Shown one piece after another: positions 37,947-49,169 of a DNA stretch of 64,000 nucleotides. The position numbers and the translations under genes are program-made. Below the pieces are notes generated by a model. The model did no database searches. It had not been told where the DNA came from and worked only from the letters and a program-made list of their open reading frames with translations. Location: positions 124,001-188,000 of the forward strand of contig NZ_RRUE01000002.1 in assembly GCF_003892345.1 (NCBI RefSeq), in the 5' to 3' direction. The DNA is from Lautropia dentalis (GTDB lineage Bacteria; Pseudomonadota; Gammaproteobacteria; Burkholderiales; Burkholderiaceae_E). Position 1 is the stretch's first letter. The number at the start of each line of letters is the position of its first letter.

Positions 37947-39335
37947 ATGTCCAGTTCCACCGCTTCCGCTTCCACAGCTGCCACACCGGCCGCTGCCATC
38001 GACACATCTGCGGCGGCTGCCCCCGCTGCAGCCGCCGCAGCGGCCAGCACGACCAACGCCTTCAACACCCCCGACGGCTGGCTGCAGCGCACGGCCGATG
38101 GCGAGCTGCAGGCCGGCCCGCACAGCCTGCTGGCCCTGGCCGGCGAGTACGGCACGCCCCTCTACGTGTACAGCCGCGAGGCCATCGAGGCCACCTGGCA
38201 GCGCTTCGCCCAGGCACTGGCCGGGCGTGACGCGCGCATCTGCTATGCCGTGAAGGCCAACAGCAACCTGGCCATTCTGGCGCTGTTTGCCCACCTGGGC
38301 GCCGGCTTCGACGTGGTGTCGGGCGGCGAGCTGGCCCGTGTGATGGCGGCCGGCGGTGATCCGGCAAAGGTGGTGTTCTCCGGCGTGGGCAAGTCGGCCG
38401 ACGAGATCCGCCAGGCGCTCACGGCCGGCATCGGCTGCTTCAACGTGGAATCGCTGCCCGAACTGGAGCGCCTGAACCAGATCGCCGGTGAACTGCACCT
38501 GAAGGCCCCGGTCTCGCTGCGCATCAACCCGGATGTGGATGCGGCCACCCACCCCTACATTTCCACCGGCCTGAAGGAAAACAAGTTCGGCATTCCGCAC
38601 AGCCAGGCACTGGCGGCCTATCGGCAGGCCGCCGCCCTGCCCCATCTGGCCATTCGCGGCATCGATTGCCACATCGGCTCGCAGATCACCGAAACGGCTC
38701 CCTTCCTGGCCGCGCTGGACAAGGTGCTGGCGCTGGTGGACCAGCTGGAAGCGGCCGGTATTGCCATGCACCATCTGGACCTGGGGGGCGGACTGGGCAT
38801 CCGCTACGACGAGGAAACGCCACCGCTGCCCGAAACGCTGATGCAGGCGCTGTTCGACCGGCTGGATCAGTGGCGGCCGGGCCGTGTACCGCAGGTGATG
38901 TTCGAATTCGGGCGGGCGCTGATCGGCAATGCCGGCCTGCTGCTGACGTGTCTGGAATACCTGAAGGACAACGAAGGACACCATTTTGCCGTGGTGGATG
39001 CGGCGATGAACGACCTGATGCGCCCGTCGCTGTATCAGGCGTGGCACCGCATCGAGGTAGTCAATCCGGGCGATGCACCGGTGGTGACGGCCGATGTGGT
39101 GGGGCCGGTATGCGAGAGCGGCGACTGGCTGGGCAAGCGGCGTACGCTGGCGCTGCCGGACGATGCCGTGCTGGCCATCCTGTCGGCCGGTGCCTATGGG
39201 GCCACGATGGCCTCGAACTACAACACCCGCCCGCGCCCCGCCGAGGTGCTGCTGGACGGCCGGCACGTGCGCGTGATTCGCGAGCGTGAAACCGTGGCCG
39301 ACCTGATGCGGCACGAGCGGCGGCTGAAAATCTGA
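37947..39335 (+). CDS. lysA: Diaminopimelate decarboxylase
   Basis: The 462-residue PLP enzyme makes lysine from meso-diaminopimelate. The PLP lysine is in CYAVKANSNLAIL near residue 102. Further landmarks are HIGSQI, LDLGGGLGIRY and GPVCESGDWLG. The first 45 residues are an Ser/Ala/Thr-rich extension not seen in typical homologs, where the protein would begin near FNTPDGWLQR. No strong ribosome site decides the start at 37947, so the extension may be partly untranslated. Confidence 0.94.
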   Translation: MSSSTASASTAATPAAAIDTSAAAAPAAAAAAASTTNAFNTPDGWLQRTADGELQAGPHSLLALAGEYGTPLYVYSREAIEATWQRFAQALAGRDARICYAVKANSNLAILALFAHLGAGFDVVSGGELARVMAAGGDPAKVVFSGVGKSADEIRQALTAGIGCFNVESLPELERLNQIAGELHLKAPVSLRINPDVDAATHPYISTGLKENKFGIPHSQALAAYRQAAALPHLAIRGIDCHIGSQITETAPFLAALDKVLALVDQLEAAGIAMHHLDLGGGLGIRYDEETPPLPETLMQALFDRLDQWRPGRVPQVMFEFGRALIGNAGLLLTCLEYLKDNEGHHFAVVDAAMNDLMRPSLYQAWHRIEVVNPGDAPVVTADVVGPVCESGDWLGKRRTLALPDDAVLAILSAGAYGATMASNYNTRPRPAEVLLDGRHVRVIRERETVADLMRHERRLKI

Positions 39336-39685
39336 CATGGACCGAGAAACTTTCATCCACCAGAAACGGGCAGATGACAGCTATCGGCTGACCGCCGGGT
39401 ATTGCGCGCCTGGCCCCACTTGCCCCCGCGCCCTCCCCTTTTGGGCGCGCAAAAAAGGCGGCAGGACCGCAGAATCCTCAATAGCCACCGGGAAACCCAT
39501 ATATTGATGAATTTCAATTTATAAACTTCGCAACACCACCCAAAACCCATATCCGGCCCTGCAAATTTGACCCAGCGCAAACCGGACGATTGTCATCAAA
39601 ACCATTCATGCATATTCACAATCAGGGAAGAAAAAATTGTCGATAATTCGGGAAGAAATTTTTCTTCCCTTCTGGGTCAATCACC
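39336..39685. other. AT-rich regulatory region upstream of the TonB receptor gene
   Basis: This 350-base region is far more AT-rich than the rest of the window. It contains -10-like hexamers (TATAAA near 39520) and, near its end, the repeat cluster listed separately. No gene is supported. It probably holds the iron- or ligand-responsive promoter of the receptor. Confidence 0.55.
39626..39670. repeat. GGGAAGAAA direct and inverted repeats before the TonB receptor start
   Basis: GGGAAGAAA occurs at 39626 and 39651, and its complement TTTCTTCCC at 39662-39670. The first copy, extended to 11 bases, pairs perfectly with 39660-39670. Between the two direct copies lies a near-palindrome, AATTGTCGATAATT (39637-39650, 12 of 14 positions symmetric). 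The cluster ends 15 bases before the ATG, where no Shine-Dalgarno site is seen, so it could be an operator or a translation-control hairpin. Confidence 0.6.
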
Positions 39686-41953
39686 ATGTCGACAATATAT
39701 CCTGTTCCTGATTTTTCGGGCGCACGGCGTCATGTTTTCCCGTCCGTACCCTCCCACCGCCTGCTGGCCGGCCTGTCCTGTTCGCTGGGCGTACTGATGG
39801 CCTCGCAGGCCCTGGCGCAGACGGCGGACATGAGCGGGGCCAGCCGGCAAAGTGCCAGCCCGGCCACCACGCGGCAGACCCTGCCCACCATTTCGGTGCA
39901 CGACCGGCGCCAGGATCCGAACGGCCTGCTGCGAATGGACACCGCCAACAGCACCGGCAGCCGCCTGGGCCTGACCGAGCGGGAAACGCCGGCCTCCGTC
40001 ACGGTGATAGACCGCGAGACCATTGAAGCCCGCGGCGCCCGCACCACCCACGACGTACTCAACGAACTGCCCGGCGTGCACGCCAGTGCCACCCACGGAG
40101 ACGTGAATGTCACACAGCGCGGCTTTCGCGGCGCCTCGATCAATCAGGTCTACAACGGCATCAACCTGCAGTACAGCATTGCCACCCAGCCGGTGGATGC
40201 CTGGATCTACGAACGGGTGGAAGACATCGGCGGCCCGTCCAGCTTCCTGTATGGGGCCGGTGGCGTGGGTGCCACCATCAACTACATCACCAAGACCGCA
40301 CAGCGCCACGACATCAGCGAAGTGCAGCTGGGCGCCGGCACACGGCGCTACCGCCAGGCTGCCTTCGGCTTGAACCGCCGTCTGGCCGGAGACGGCAGTG
40401 GCCAGAAAGACCACTACGTCCGCATCGACGCCAACCACGAGCGTGGTGGCCAGTGGGCCGACGACAACCGCGGCCACAGCTCACAGATCGTCACCTCGCT
40501 GCTCTCGGACCTCGGTGGCGGCTTTACCCACACGCTGGCCTATGAGTACCAGCACGAACGCGACTACCGCCCCTACTGGGGCACGCCGGTCATCCAACCC
40601 GCCGAAGGCCGGCAGAGCGTGCTGGAAAGGCTGCGCTACAAGAACTACAACAGCGCCGACGGCCTGTACATGCAGCGCGTGCAGTGGCTGCGCTCGATGG
40701 CCGACTGGAAACTCAGCGATGCGCTGTCCGTGAAGAACACCTTCTACGGGTACGACGCGGTGCGTGACTACCGCAACGTCGAAGAATACGCCCTCGACAG
40801 CACCAACACGCAGGTCAACCGCACCAGCGCCCTGCTGCAGCGCCACGACCACCGCGTGTTCGGCGACCGCATCGACGCCACCCTGCGCTCGGCCATTGCC
40901 GGCCACCGCAGCGACTGGAGCTTTGGCGTGGACGTGTCGTTCAACCGCCAGACCACCTACCCGGCCTACGCCTCGGACGACTGGGAAAGCGCCGTCGATC
41001 CGGACCACTTCGTCACCGAGTATTTCTACGACCTGCCGGGCATGGTGTCCACCTACGTGCCGAAGAACCGCCACCGTGTAGACAACCTGGCCTTCTATCT
41101 GGAGAACCGCACCGACCTGACACCCACCCTGAAGCTGCTCACCGGCCTGAGGCACGAACGCATCAAGCTGCACTTCTCCAGTCTGGACCCGGAGGAGGTC
41201 AAACGCGACGGCAAGCGCAGCTACCACCCCACCACCGGCCGCATCGGGCTGACCTGGGACATCTCCCCGCAGACCATGGTCTATGCCCAGTACGCCACCG
41301 CCGCCGACCCGGCCGCCGGCAACCTGGCCAGCACCTACTACTCGCAGATCCTGGCCAACGACCGGCTGACCACCGGCCGCATGCTGGAGCTGGGCACGAA
41401 GATCAGCTTCTGGGGCAACCGCGGCAGTGCCACGCTGTCGGTGTATGACATCAGCCGCCGCAACATTGCCACCAACGACCCGCGTGACCGCCGGGTAACC
41501 TACCTGATCGGCCGGCAGGATGCCAGGGGCGTGGAGGCCAAACTGGGCCTGCAGCTGACCCCGGCCTGGTCCATGCAGGCCAATGTGGGCTATGTGGACG
41601 CCGAGTACAAACAGTTCTACCGGCGTGGGGAATCCCTCGCCGGCAAGACGCCCTCCAACGTGCCCCGCACCGTGACCAATCTCTGGACCAGCTACGCGCT
41701 GACGCCCGAGCTGAAACTGCAGGCCGGCGCCCGCCATGTCACCCGGCTCTACGGCAACGAGAACGACACCATCTGGTGGCCGTCCTACACCGTTGCCGAC
41801 GTGGGCTTCGAGTACCGGTTCAGCCCCACGGTCACGCTGTCGGGCTTTGTGAACAACGTGACCGACCGCCTCTATGCCACCGAGTCACAGCCAGACATGG
41901 TGGTGCTGGGCGACCCGCGCTCGGCCTGGCTGACGGTGAAGGTGGCGTTCTGA
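39686..41953 (+). CDS. TonB-dependent receptor, siderophore type
   Basis: A 755-residue outer-membrane receptor. A signal peptide ends after SQALAQ. The plug domain has ASVTVIDRETIEARGARTTH and the receptor pattern YGAGGVGATINYITK near residue 190. A 22-strand barrel follows and ends with the expected Phe (LTVKVAF). It takes up a metal chelate or similar ligand using TonB energy. The upstream AT-rich region with repeats is the likely control site. The stop is 8 bases from the convergent cytochrome gene. The ABC importer at 13.4-16.6 kb is a possible inner-membrane partner. Confidence 0.93.
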   Translation: MSTIYPVPDFSGARRHVFPSVPSHRLLAGLSCSLGVLMASQALAQTADMSGASRQSASPATTRQTLPTISVHDRRQDPNGLLRMDTANSTGSRLGLTERETPASVTVIDRETIEARGARTTHDVLNELPGVHASATHGDVNVTQRGFRGASINQVYNGINLQYSIATQPVDAWIYERVEDIGGPSSFLYGAGGVGATINYITKTAQRHDISEVQLGAGTRRYRQAAFGLNRRLAGDGSGQKDHYVRIDANHERGGQWADDNRGHSSQIVTSLLSDLGGGFTHTLAYEYQHERDYRPYWGTPVIQPAEGRQSVLERLRYKNYNSADGLYMQRVQWLRSMADWKLSDALSVKNTFYGYDAVRDYRNVEEYALDSTNTQVNRTSALLQRHDHRVFGDRIDATLRSAIAGHRSDWSFGVDVSFNRQTTYPAYASDDWESAVDPDHFVTEYFYDLPGMVSTYVPKNRHRVDNLAFYLENRTDLTPTLKLLTGLRHERIKLHFSSLDPEEVKRDGKRSYHPTTGRIGLTWDISPQTMVYAQYATAADPAAGNLASTYYSQILANDRLTTGRMLELGTKISFWGNRGSATLSVYDISRRNIATNDPRDRRVTYLIGRQDARGVEAKLGLQLTPAWSMQANVGYVDAEYKQFYRRGESLAGKTPSNVPRTVTNLWTSYALTPELKLQAGARHVTRLYGNENDTIWWPSYTVADVGFEYRFSPTVTLSGFVNNVTDRLYATESQPDMVVLGDPRSAWLTVKVAF

Positions 41954-41961
41954 GGGCAGCG

Positions 41962-42819
41962 TTACTCGTCGGCTTCCTTGTTGGCTTCGTCTTTCTTGTC
42001 GGCTTCCGGTTTGGGGGCGTCGGCGGGCTTGGCCTCCGGCGTACCCCCTTCGGGACGCAGGCCGGCGATGTAATCGGCCACGGCCTTGATTTCCGGATCG
42101 GTCATGCGCAGCGCGATTTCGGCCATCGGATGGTTGTTCTTGCGGGCGCCGTCGCGGAAGGCCACCAGCTGGGCGGTGGTGTACTCGGCAAACTGGCCAC
42201 GCAGCTGCGGGTACTGTGCCGGCATGCCGTCACCGGCCGGACCGTGGCAGGCGGCACAGGCAGGAACGCCCTTGGCAGCAATACCAGCCCGGTAGATGCT
42301 CTGGCCCAGCTCGACCAGCTCGGCGTTGGAGGCGGCGGCCGGTGCAGTGAGCTTCTGCGCAGCAAAGTAGGCCGACACGTTGACGATGTCCTGCGGCTCG
42401 AGCGACGAGGCAAAGGCCCCCATGACGGCACTGGCGCGTTTGGCCGGCTTTCCGTCTTCGGGCGGTGTGAAGTCCTGCAGCTGCTTGCGGATGTACTCGG
42501 CGTGCTGACCGGCCAGTTTGGGGTTGGCAGAGATGGTGCTGTTGCCATCCGCTCCGTGACAGGCGGCACATACGTCTTCCACCGTCTCCTGGCCAGCGGC
42601 GAGGTCCGGCTTCAGCGGCGCGTCGTCCTTGGCGGCCTCTTCGGCCAGTGCGGGGCCGGCCATGATGCCCAGTGCCACGGCGGTTGCCACGCCTGCCAGG
42701 GCGCGGGGTTGCAGCCAGCGGCCCACCCATGCGGTCATACCCGCAGAAGCAGCCGGTTTCCGGCAATCACAGGCATCCTGCACGCCCAGTTGCGCAGCCA
42801 TCGTTCCTGTCGTCCGCAT
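41962..42819 (-). CDS. Diheme cytochrome c4-type protein
   Basis: A 285-residue exported cytochrome with two heme-binding motifs, VCAACHGADG and ACAACHGPAG, each followed later by an axial-Met region (SAVMGAFAS and HPMAEIALRM). It carries electrons in the periplasm towards a terminal oxidase. The signal core is LAGVATAVALGIMAG with cleavage after ALA. The start at 42819 is chosen because GAGAGG lies just upstream; a later ATG at 42738 would give a standard-length signal peptide. The C-terminus is an unusual Lys/Glu/Ala/Pro tail. Neighbours engB and hemB match Burkholderiales order. Confidence 0.92.
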   Translation of the reverse strand: MRTTGTMAAQLGVQDACDCRKPAASAGMTAWVGRWLQPRALAGVATAVALGIMAGPALAEEAAKDDAPLKPDLAAGQETVEDVCAACHGADGNSTISANPKLAGQHAEYIRKQLQDFTPPEDGKPAKRASAVMGAFASSLEPQDIVNVSAYFAAQKLTAPAAASNAELVELGQSIYRAGIAAKGVPACAACHGPAGDGMPAQYPQLRGQFAEYTTAQLVAFRDGARKNNHPMAEIALRMTDPEIKAVADYIAGLRPEGGTPEAKPADAPKPEADKKDEANKEADE

Positions 42820-43286
42820 GTTCCTCTCGACCCTACTCATAGGAGCTAATTCAGATTCAGCTGAGGATACCCAGTGCACACGACCAATACGTTGCGCATG
42901 ATCAAACTTTGGGGCTGCCCCAGCAACTTTTGGTGCCGTCCGTCGGGGCGGAAAGGCGGGCGGCGTCCCGGGCATGGGAGTGGCTGCCGGGGGCAGCGTA
43001 TCTGGATGTGCGGGTGGCTGCCGGAAGGTGGTGTGGGTATTCCGGTGATCGTGACCGGGCAGTTCCGGGGCCGCGGATTTGATGATTCCGGTATCGTGAC
43101 CGGGCGGCTGCCGGAGCGCGGTATATCCTGACATACGAAGGCTGGCGGATGGCGGTGTTGCTGACAGTCGCAGCCTTGCCGCAATGGAAGTTGGTGGCGG
43201 CAACGTGCCCCGGTGCCCCGGGAGGCTGTCGAAGAAGCACGCCGCGGATCGACACTGGCGGTCCCGCATGCGGGATAATCGGGAAC
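42820..43286. other. Divergent intergenic region between cytochrome c4 and engB
   Basis: No supported gene in 467 bases. It contains two imperfect 30-base direct repeats (43039-43068 and 43085-43114, both with ATTCCGGT and ATCGTGACCGGGC), plus related CTGCCGG fragments around 43000. The frame at 42874-43131 only reflects these repeats. Confidence 0.5.
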
Positions 43287-44000
43287 ATGACGAATCTGAC
43301 TACCGCGCGCTTTGCCGACACGGTCGCAAAGCTGCCCCAGCTCAACCGCGCCAACCCTCACGGCCTGCCCGAAGTGGCGTTCGTGGGGCGTTCCAATGCC
43401 GGCAAGTCCTCGTGCATCAATGCGCTGTGCAACCAGAAACGGCTGGCCTTCTCCAGCCGCACCCCTGGCCGCACCCAGGCGCTGAACCTGTTTGCCGTGG
43501 GCCCCGTCAAACAGCCCGAACCGCTGGGCTTTCTGGTGGACACCCCGGGCTACGGCTTTGCCACGGCCAGTCCCGAAGCCAAGCGCTCCTGGCAGTCGCT
43601 GGCCGGCGACTACATGACCCGCCGGCAGGCGCTCTCGGGCATCGTGCTGATGGTGGACATCCGCCGCGGCCTGACCGACCTCGACCGGCAGCTGCTGACC
43701 TGGATTCCCGGCACCCTGCCCCTCGTGCTGGTGCTGACCAAGGCAGACAAGCTGTCGCGCCAGCAGGCACTGGAAGTGCGCTGCAAGCTGTGCCGGGAAA
43801 GTGTGATCCAGAACCGCGAAGGCCCCGTACTGGTACAGATCTTCTCGGCACTGAACCGGACGGGCATCGACCCGCTGCGCGAAGCCATCGACATCCTCTT
43901 CGCCAGCAGTGCGCAGGACTGGCAGGCGCTGGTGGCCGAACATCACGGCCCCAATGCACCGATGCTGGTGAAGGGGTTGGGGGTAGCTGTAGCCGGCTAA
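43287..44000 (+). CDS. engB: Ribosome biogenesis GTPase EngB (YsxC/YihA)
   Basis: A 237-residue GTPase needed for late 50S assembly. G1 is GRSNAGKSS at residues 34-42, G2 falls in SRTPGRTQ, G3 is DTPGYG, and G4 is TKAD; all are intact. The ATG at 43287 gives MTNLTTARFADTVAK, close to homologs; the longer frame upstream has no ribosome site. It is divergent from cytochrome c4 and followed by hemB. Confidence 0.96.
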   Translation: MTNLTTARFADTVAKLPQLNRANPHGLPEVAFVGRSNAGKSSCINALCNQKRLAFSSRTPGRTQALNLFAVGPVKQPEPLGFLVDTPGYGFATASPEAKRSWQSLAGDYMTRRQALSGIVLMVDIRRGLTDLDRQLLTWIPGTLPLVLVLTKADKLSRQQALEVRCKLCRESVIQNREGPVLVQIFSALNRTGIDPLREAIDILFASSAQDWQALVAEHHGPNAPMLVKGLGVAVAG

Positions 44001-45354
<1,354 letters not shown>

Positions 45355-45555
45355 CCCGTTCAAACCATCATTGTCCGTTGCTCCCGCCCCTGCGGTCGTG
45401 CTAACGTCAGCTCAATATCCTTGGGAAGAAGACGATGATGAGGGCACATCCTGCGCTGAAACGCATGGGCAGCGTCATGATGTGGGCCGGAGCGGCCATG
45501 ATCATCGGCAGCGCTCCAGAAAGTGAGCAACAGGGAGCCCGTTACGCCAGCCCTG

Positions 45556-45593
45556 CCCAAACAAAAAGCCCCGAAAGGGGCTTTTTGTTTGGG
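45556..45593. terminator. Bidirectional terminator between hemB and rplQ
   Basis: A perfect 17-bp stem (45556-45572 with 45577-45593, loop GAAA) has A and T runs within the stem, so it can end both the hemB and the alpha-operon transcripts. The rest of the 321-base gap holds only a doubtful small frame at 45435. Confidence 0.93.
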
Positions 45594-45675
45594 GGAGTGA
45601 CGCAATCGGGCGGGCCTGATCCGTATCACTCCCGAAGAGGTACTGCAGCAAGGGCTCGCTGCAGTACCTGACAGC

Positions 45676-46071
45676 TTACGCAGCCTTGTCCTCTTCGGCG
45701 CCTTCCACCACTTCAGGGCGGTCCAGCAGTTCGACGTAGGCCATGGGGGCATTGTCGCCATCACGGAAGCCGAACTTCAGGATGCGGACATAGCCGCCGG
45801 GACGACCGGCATAGCGGGGGCCGAGTTCGTTGAAGACCTTGACCACCATTTCACGATCGCGCAGGCGATCGAAGGCCAGGCGGCGGTTGGCCAGCGACGG
45901 TTTCTTGCCCAGCGTGATGATGGGCTCGACGACGCGGCGCAGTTCCTTGGCCTTCGGCAGGGTGGTTTTGATCACTTCATGACGCAACAGCGAGTTGGTC
46001 ATGTTGCGCAGCATGGCCTGACGGTGCGCGCTGGTGCGGTTGAGTTTTCTGAGGCCGAGACGATGACGCAT
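45676..46071 (-). CDS. rplQ: 50S ribosomal protein L17
   Basis: 131 residues; starts [20 protein letters not shown], the invariant L17 opening, and ends in an acidic tail. Last gene of the alpha operon, 31 bases after rpoA, as in most proteobacteria. Confidence 0.98.
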   Translation of the reverse strand: MRHRLGLRKLNRTSAHRQAMLRNMTNSLLRHEVIKTTLPKAKELRRVVEPIITLGKKPSLANRRLAFDRLRDREMVVKVFNELGPRYAGRPGGYVRILKFGFRDGDNAPMAYVELLDRPEVVEGAEEDKAA

Positions 46072-46102
46072 GATTCTTCAGATCCTGTTCTTCAAAGCGG
46101 GG

Positions 46103-47173
46103 TCAGCTGTTGCGTTCCAACCCGGCGGGCGGCCAGTCATCCAGCCGCATGCCCAGCGTCAGACCACGCGACGCCAGCACTTCCTTGATTTCGTTCAGTG
46201 ACTTACGACCGAGATTCGGTGTCTTGAGCAGTTCGTTTTCCGTGCGCTGGATCAGATCGCCGATGTAGTAGATGTTCTCGGCTTTCAGGCAGTTCGCGGA
46301 ACGGACGGTCAGTTCCAGATCGTCGACCGGACGCAGCAGGATCGGGTCGATCGTGCCGCCGGCACCACCGCTGATGCCCAGGTTGACTTCGGTCGCGGCC
46401 GGACGTTCGTTGCCTCCGATGCGCCCCGGGGACAGGCTGCCGATGTCGGTACCCATGCCGATGGCGATCGGGGGCTCATTGCCCTCGATGGAGGCGAAGA
46501 CCTGCAGCTGGTCGACCAGAATGCGGGCCGATTGGCGAACGGCTTCCTCCGGCGCGATGGCACCGTTGGTCTCGATGTCGATCAGCAGACGGTCGAGGTC
46601 GGTACGCTGCTCCACACGGGCGCTCTCGACGGCATAGCTGACACGGCGGACCGGCGAGAACGAGGCATCCAGCACGATACGACCGATGGTCTTGGTGTCG
46701 CCCAGATTGCGCATCGTACCGGGCACGTAGCCGCGACCTTTCTCAACCTTGATCTGCATGTCGATCTTGCCGCCTTCGGTGAGGGTGGCAATGACATGCT
46801 CGGGGTTGATGATCTCGACATCGTGCGGCAGCTCGATATCGGCAGCCGTGACGGGACCGGGAACTTCCTTGCGCAGGGTGAGGAAGACCTCGCTGCGGTT
46901 GTGCAGTTTGAAAGTAACGCCTTTCAGATTCAGCAGCAGATCGACCACGTCTTCACGCAGGCCGTCGACTGTCGAATACTCATGCACCACGCCGGCAATC
47001 TGCACCTCGGTCGGCGCATAGCCGACCATCGAGGACAGCAGAACCCGACGCAATGCATTGCCGAGCGTATGGCCATAGCCACGCTCGAAAGGCTCCATCA
47101 CCACGCGGGCATGGGAAGGTCCGGAAATTTCCTGGACTTCCACAAGGCGCGGCTTGAGCATTGCAGTCTGCAT
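46103..47173 (-). CDS. rpoA: DNA-directed RNA polymerase subunit alpha
   Basis: 356 residues. The N-terminal domain ([17 protein letters not shown] near residue 36) dimerises and holds beta and beta'. The C-terminal domain ([20 protein letters not shown], then [15 protein letters not shown]) binds UP elements and activators. A longer linker segment with [12 protein letters not shown] separates the domains. The end is [14 protein letters not shown]. The middle gene of the alpha operon order rpsM-rpsK-rpsD-rpoA-rplQ. Confidence 0.98.
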   Translation of the reverse strand: MQTAMLKPRLVEVQEISGPSHARVVMEPFERGYGHTLGNALRRVLLSSMVGYAPTEVQIAGVVHEYSTVDGLREDVVDLLLNLKGVTFKLHNRSEVFLTLRKEVPGPVTAADIELPHDVEIINPEHVIATLTEGGKIDMQIKVEKGRGYVPGTMRNLGDTKTIGRIVLDASFSPVRRVSYAVESARVEQRTDLDRLLIDIETNGAIAPEEAVRQSARILVDQLQVFASIEGNEPPIAIGMGTDIGSLSPGRIGGNERPAATEVNLGISGGAGGTIDPILLRPVDDLELTVRSANCLKAENIYYIGDLIQRTENELLKTPNLGRKSLNEIKEVLASRGLTLGMRLDDWPPAGLERNS

Positions 47174-47198
47174 ATTGGACTTACCTCACTTGACCCGA

Positions 47199-47822
47199 TC
47201 AGCGCGAGTACAGCTCGACGATCAGGCTTTCATTGATGTCACCGGCGATCTCGGAACGATCCGGCAGGGATTTGAACACCCCTTCCTTCTTGTTCTTGTC
47301 CACGGAGACCCACGACGGGAAACCATGCTGCTCGGCCAGATTCAGGGCGTCTTCGATGCGGGCCTGCTTTTTGGCGGATTCCTTGACGGAGATGACGTCG
47401 TTCGGCTTGATGTGCGCGGAGGGCACGTTCAGGATCGAACCGTTGACCAGAATGGCACGGTGCGAGACCAGCTGACGGGCTTCGGCACGGGTCGACGCCA
47501 GGCCCATGCGATAGACGACGTTGTCGAGACGGGATTCCAGCAGCGACAGCAGCAGTTCGCCGGTGTTGCCGCGCTTGCGCGAGGCTTCGGCAAAATAGCG
47601 ACGGAACTGGCGTTCGAGAACGCCGTACATCCGTTTGACCTTCTGCTTCTCGCGGAGCTGCAGACCATAATCGCTGGTGCGCTGGCCGCTGGTGCGACCA
47701 TGCTGGCCAGGCTTGGTGTCAGCCTTCGATTTGGAGTCGAGCGAGCGACGGGCGCTCTTCAGGAAAAGATCGGTGCCTTCGCGGCGAGACAGTTTCGCCT
47801 TCGGTCCGGTATAACGTGCCAC
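47199..47822 (-). CDS. rpsD: 30S ribosomal protein S4
   Basis: 207 residues; starts [20 protein letters not shown] and has the S4 RNA-binding domain near residues 97-160. No zinc-binding cysteines at the N-terminus, so it is the C-minus form. S4 often represses its own operon by binding the leader. Confidence 0.98.
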   Translation of the reverse strand: MARYTGPKAKLSRREGTDLFLKSARRSLDSKSKADTKPGQHGRTSGQRTSDYGLQLREKQKVKRMYGVLERQFRRYFAEASRKRGNTGELLLSLLESRLDNVVYRMGLASTRAEARQLVSHRAILVNGSILNVPSAHIKPNDVISVKESAKKQARIEDALNLAEQHGFPSWVSVDKNKKEGVFKSLPDRSEIAGDINESLIVELYSR

Positions 47823-47914
47823 TTTACGTTCCTTTGTTGCTGCGCGGCTCTTGCCGCGGTTAGTCCGCCGCAGGCCCTGTGGCCCGCCGGTCGAACAAGG
47901 TGGTCTTCAGTTGA

Positions 47915-48328
47915 TCAGATACGACGTTTCTTCGGCGGACGGCAGCCGTTGTGCGGCACCGGCGTCACATCCGAGATCGACAGGATCTTGATGCCCAGCG
48001 CGTTCAGGGCGCGCACGGAGGAGTCACGGCCGGGGCCGGGGCCCTTGATCCGGACATCCAGGTTCTTGATGCCGTACTCCACGGCCACGCGGCCAGCCGC
48101 TTCGGCAGCGACCTGGGCCGCAAACGGGGTGGACTTGCGCGAACCACGGAAACCGGCGCCACCCGAAGTAGCCCACGACAGGGTGTTGCCCTGACGGTCG
48201 GTGATCGTGATGATCGTGTTGTTGAAGGACGCGTGGACGTGCGCGATGCCGTCGGATACGTTCTTCTTGACTTTCTTGCGGGCGCGCTGGGAAGCGGCAA
48301 CCTGCTGCGCTGTAGGATTACGTGCCAT
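47915..48328 (-). CDS. rpsK: 30S ribosomal protein S11
   Basis: 137 residues; [19 protein letters not shown] and the C-terminus [15 protein letters not shown] are diagnostic. Forms the platform of the small subunit. 92 bases separate it from rpsD. Confidence 0.98.
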   Translation of the reverse strand: MARNPTAQQVAASQRARKKVKKNVSDGIAHVHASFNNTIITITDRQGNTLSWATSGGAGFRGSRKSTPFAAQVAAEAAGRVAVEYGIKNLDVRIKGPGPGRDSSVRALNALGIKILSISDVTPVPHNGCRPPKKRRI

Positions 48329-48345
48329 CTCTGCTCAGGCTCCAG

Positions 48346-48711
48346 TTACTTCTTCAATGCCACGCCGGCCTTGGTCGGGCCCTTGCGGGTACGTGCGTTG
48401 GTGCGGGTACGCTGTCCCCGGACCGGCAGACCACGCCGATGGCGCAGACCACGGTAGCAGCCCAGGTCCATCAGACGCTTGATCGACATCGAGACTTCCC
48501 GGCGCAGGTCGCCTTCGACGACGAAGCGGCCAACCTGTTCACGGATGCGTTCCATTTCGGCGTCGCTCAGGTCGCGGACCTTCTTGGAAGGCTCGACACC
48601 CACGGCGGCGCAGATGGCCTGGGCACGGGCCCGGCCGATGCCGTAAATGGCCGTCAGACCGATGACGGTGTGCTGACGATCCGGAACGTTGACTCCAGCA
48701 ATACGTGCCAT
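48346..48711 (-). CDS. rpsM: 30S ribosomal protein S13
   Basis: 121 residues; starts [20 protein letters not shown] and contains [19 protein letters not shown]. Sits at the head of the small subunit and contacts P-site tRNA. First gene of the alpha group, directly after rpmJ. Confidence 0.98.
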   Translation of the reverse strand: MARIAGVNVPDRQHTVIGLTAIYGIGRARAQAICAAVGVEPSKKVRDLSDAEMERIREQVGRFVVEGDLRREVSMSIKRLMDLGCYRGLRHRRGLPVRGQRTRTNARTRKGPTKAGVALKK

Positions 48712-48727
48712 GTTTCAGATTCCTCTC

Positions 48728-48841
48728 TCAACCCTGACGCTGTTTGTGCCGGGGATCGGCGCAAATAACGCGGACAATTCCGTTGCGCCGGATGATTTTG
48801 CAGTTCCGGCACATTTTCTTGACACTGGCCATGACTTTCAT
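48728..48841 (-). CDS. rpmJ: 50S ribosomal protein L36
   Basis: A 37-residue protein: [19 protein letters not shown], then [14 protein letters not shown]. The zinc ligands C-x2-C, Cys and His are present, so it is the zinc-binding form. It lies between infA and rpsM, the usual place. Confidence 0.96.
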   Translation of the reverse strand: MKVMASVKKMCRNCKIIRRNGIVRVICADPRHKQRQG

Positions 48842-48928
48842 GATCTGTCCCTTGCTTGCAGACGGGAGTTTAACCCGTCCTGATAACCTCTATGCACCGC
48901 AGCGCCAGGCCACGGCGAACTTTCCGTC

Positions 48929-49147
48929 TTATTTCGCGCGAAAGACGATACGCGCCCTGGAAAGATCGTACGGTGTAAGCTCCACCGTCACCTTGTCTCC
49001 AGGCAGGATGCGGATGTAGTGCATCCGCATCTTCCCGGAAATGTGGCCAAGTACCACATGACCATTCTCCAGCTTGACCCGGAACGTGGCGTTGGGAAGG
49101 TTCTCCAACACCTCGCCCTGCATCTGGATGACATCTTCCTTCGACAT
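48929..49147 (-). CDS. infA: Translation initiation factor IF-1
   Basis: 72 residues, an OB-fold protein starting [20 protein letters not shown]. It binds the A site during initiation. Placed between secY and rpmJ, as in many beta- and some gammaproteobacteria. Confidence 0.97.
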   Translation of the reverse strand: MSKEDVIQMQGEVLENLPNATFRVKLENGHVVLGHISGKMRMHYIRILPGDKVTVELTPYDLSRARIVFRAK

Positions 49148-49169
49148 TGTTTTCCCGTTGCGTGTGCTG

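Noticed and set aside
42874-43131. 85-codon frame upstream of engB
   Set aside because: Codes only the local direct repeats and has no ribosome site.
45435-45671. 78-codon plus-strand frame after hemB
   Set aside because: It has a fair ribosome site and a hydrophobic start, but runs straight through the strong bidirectional terminator.
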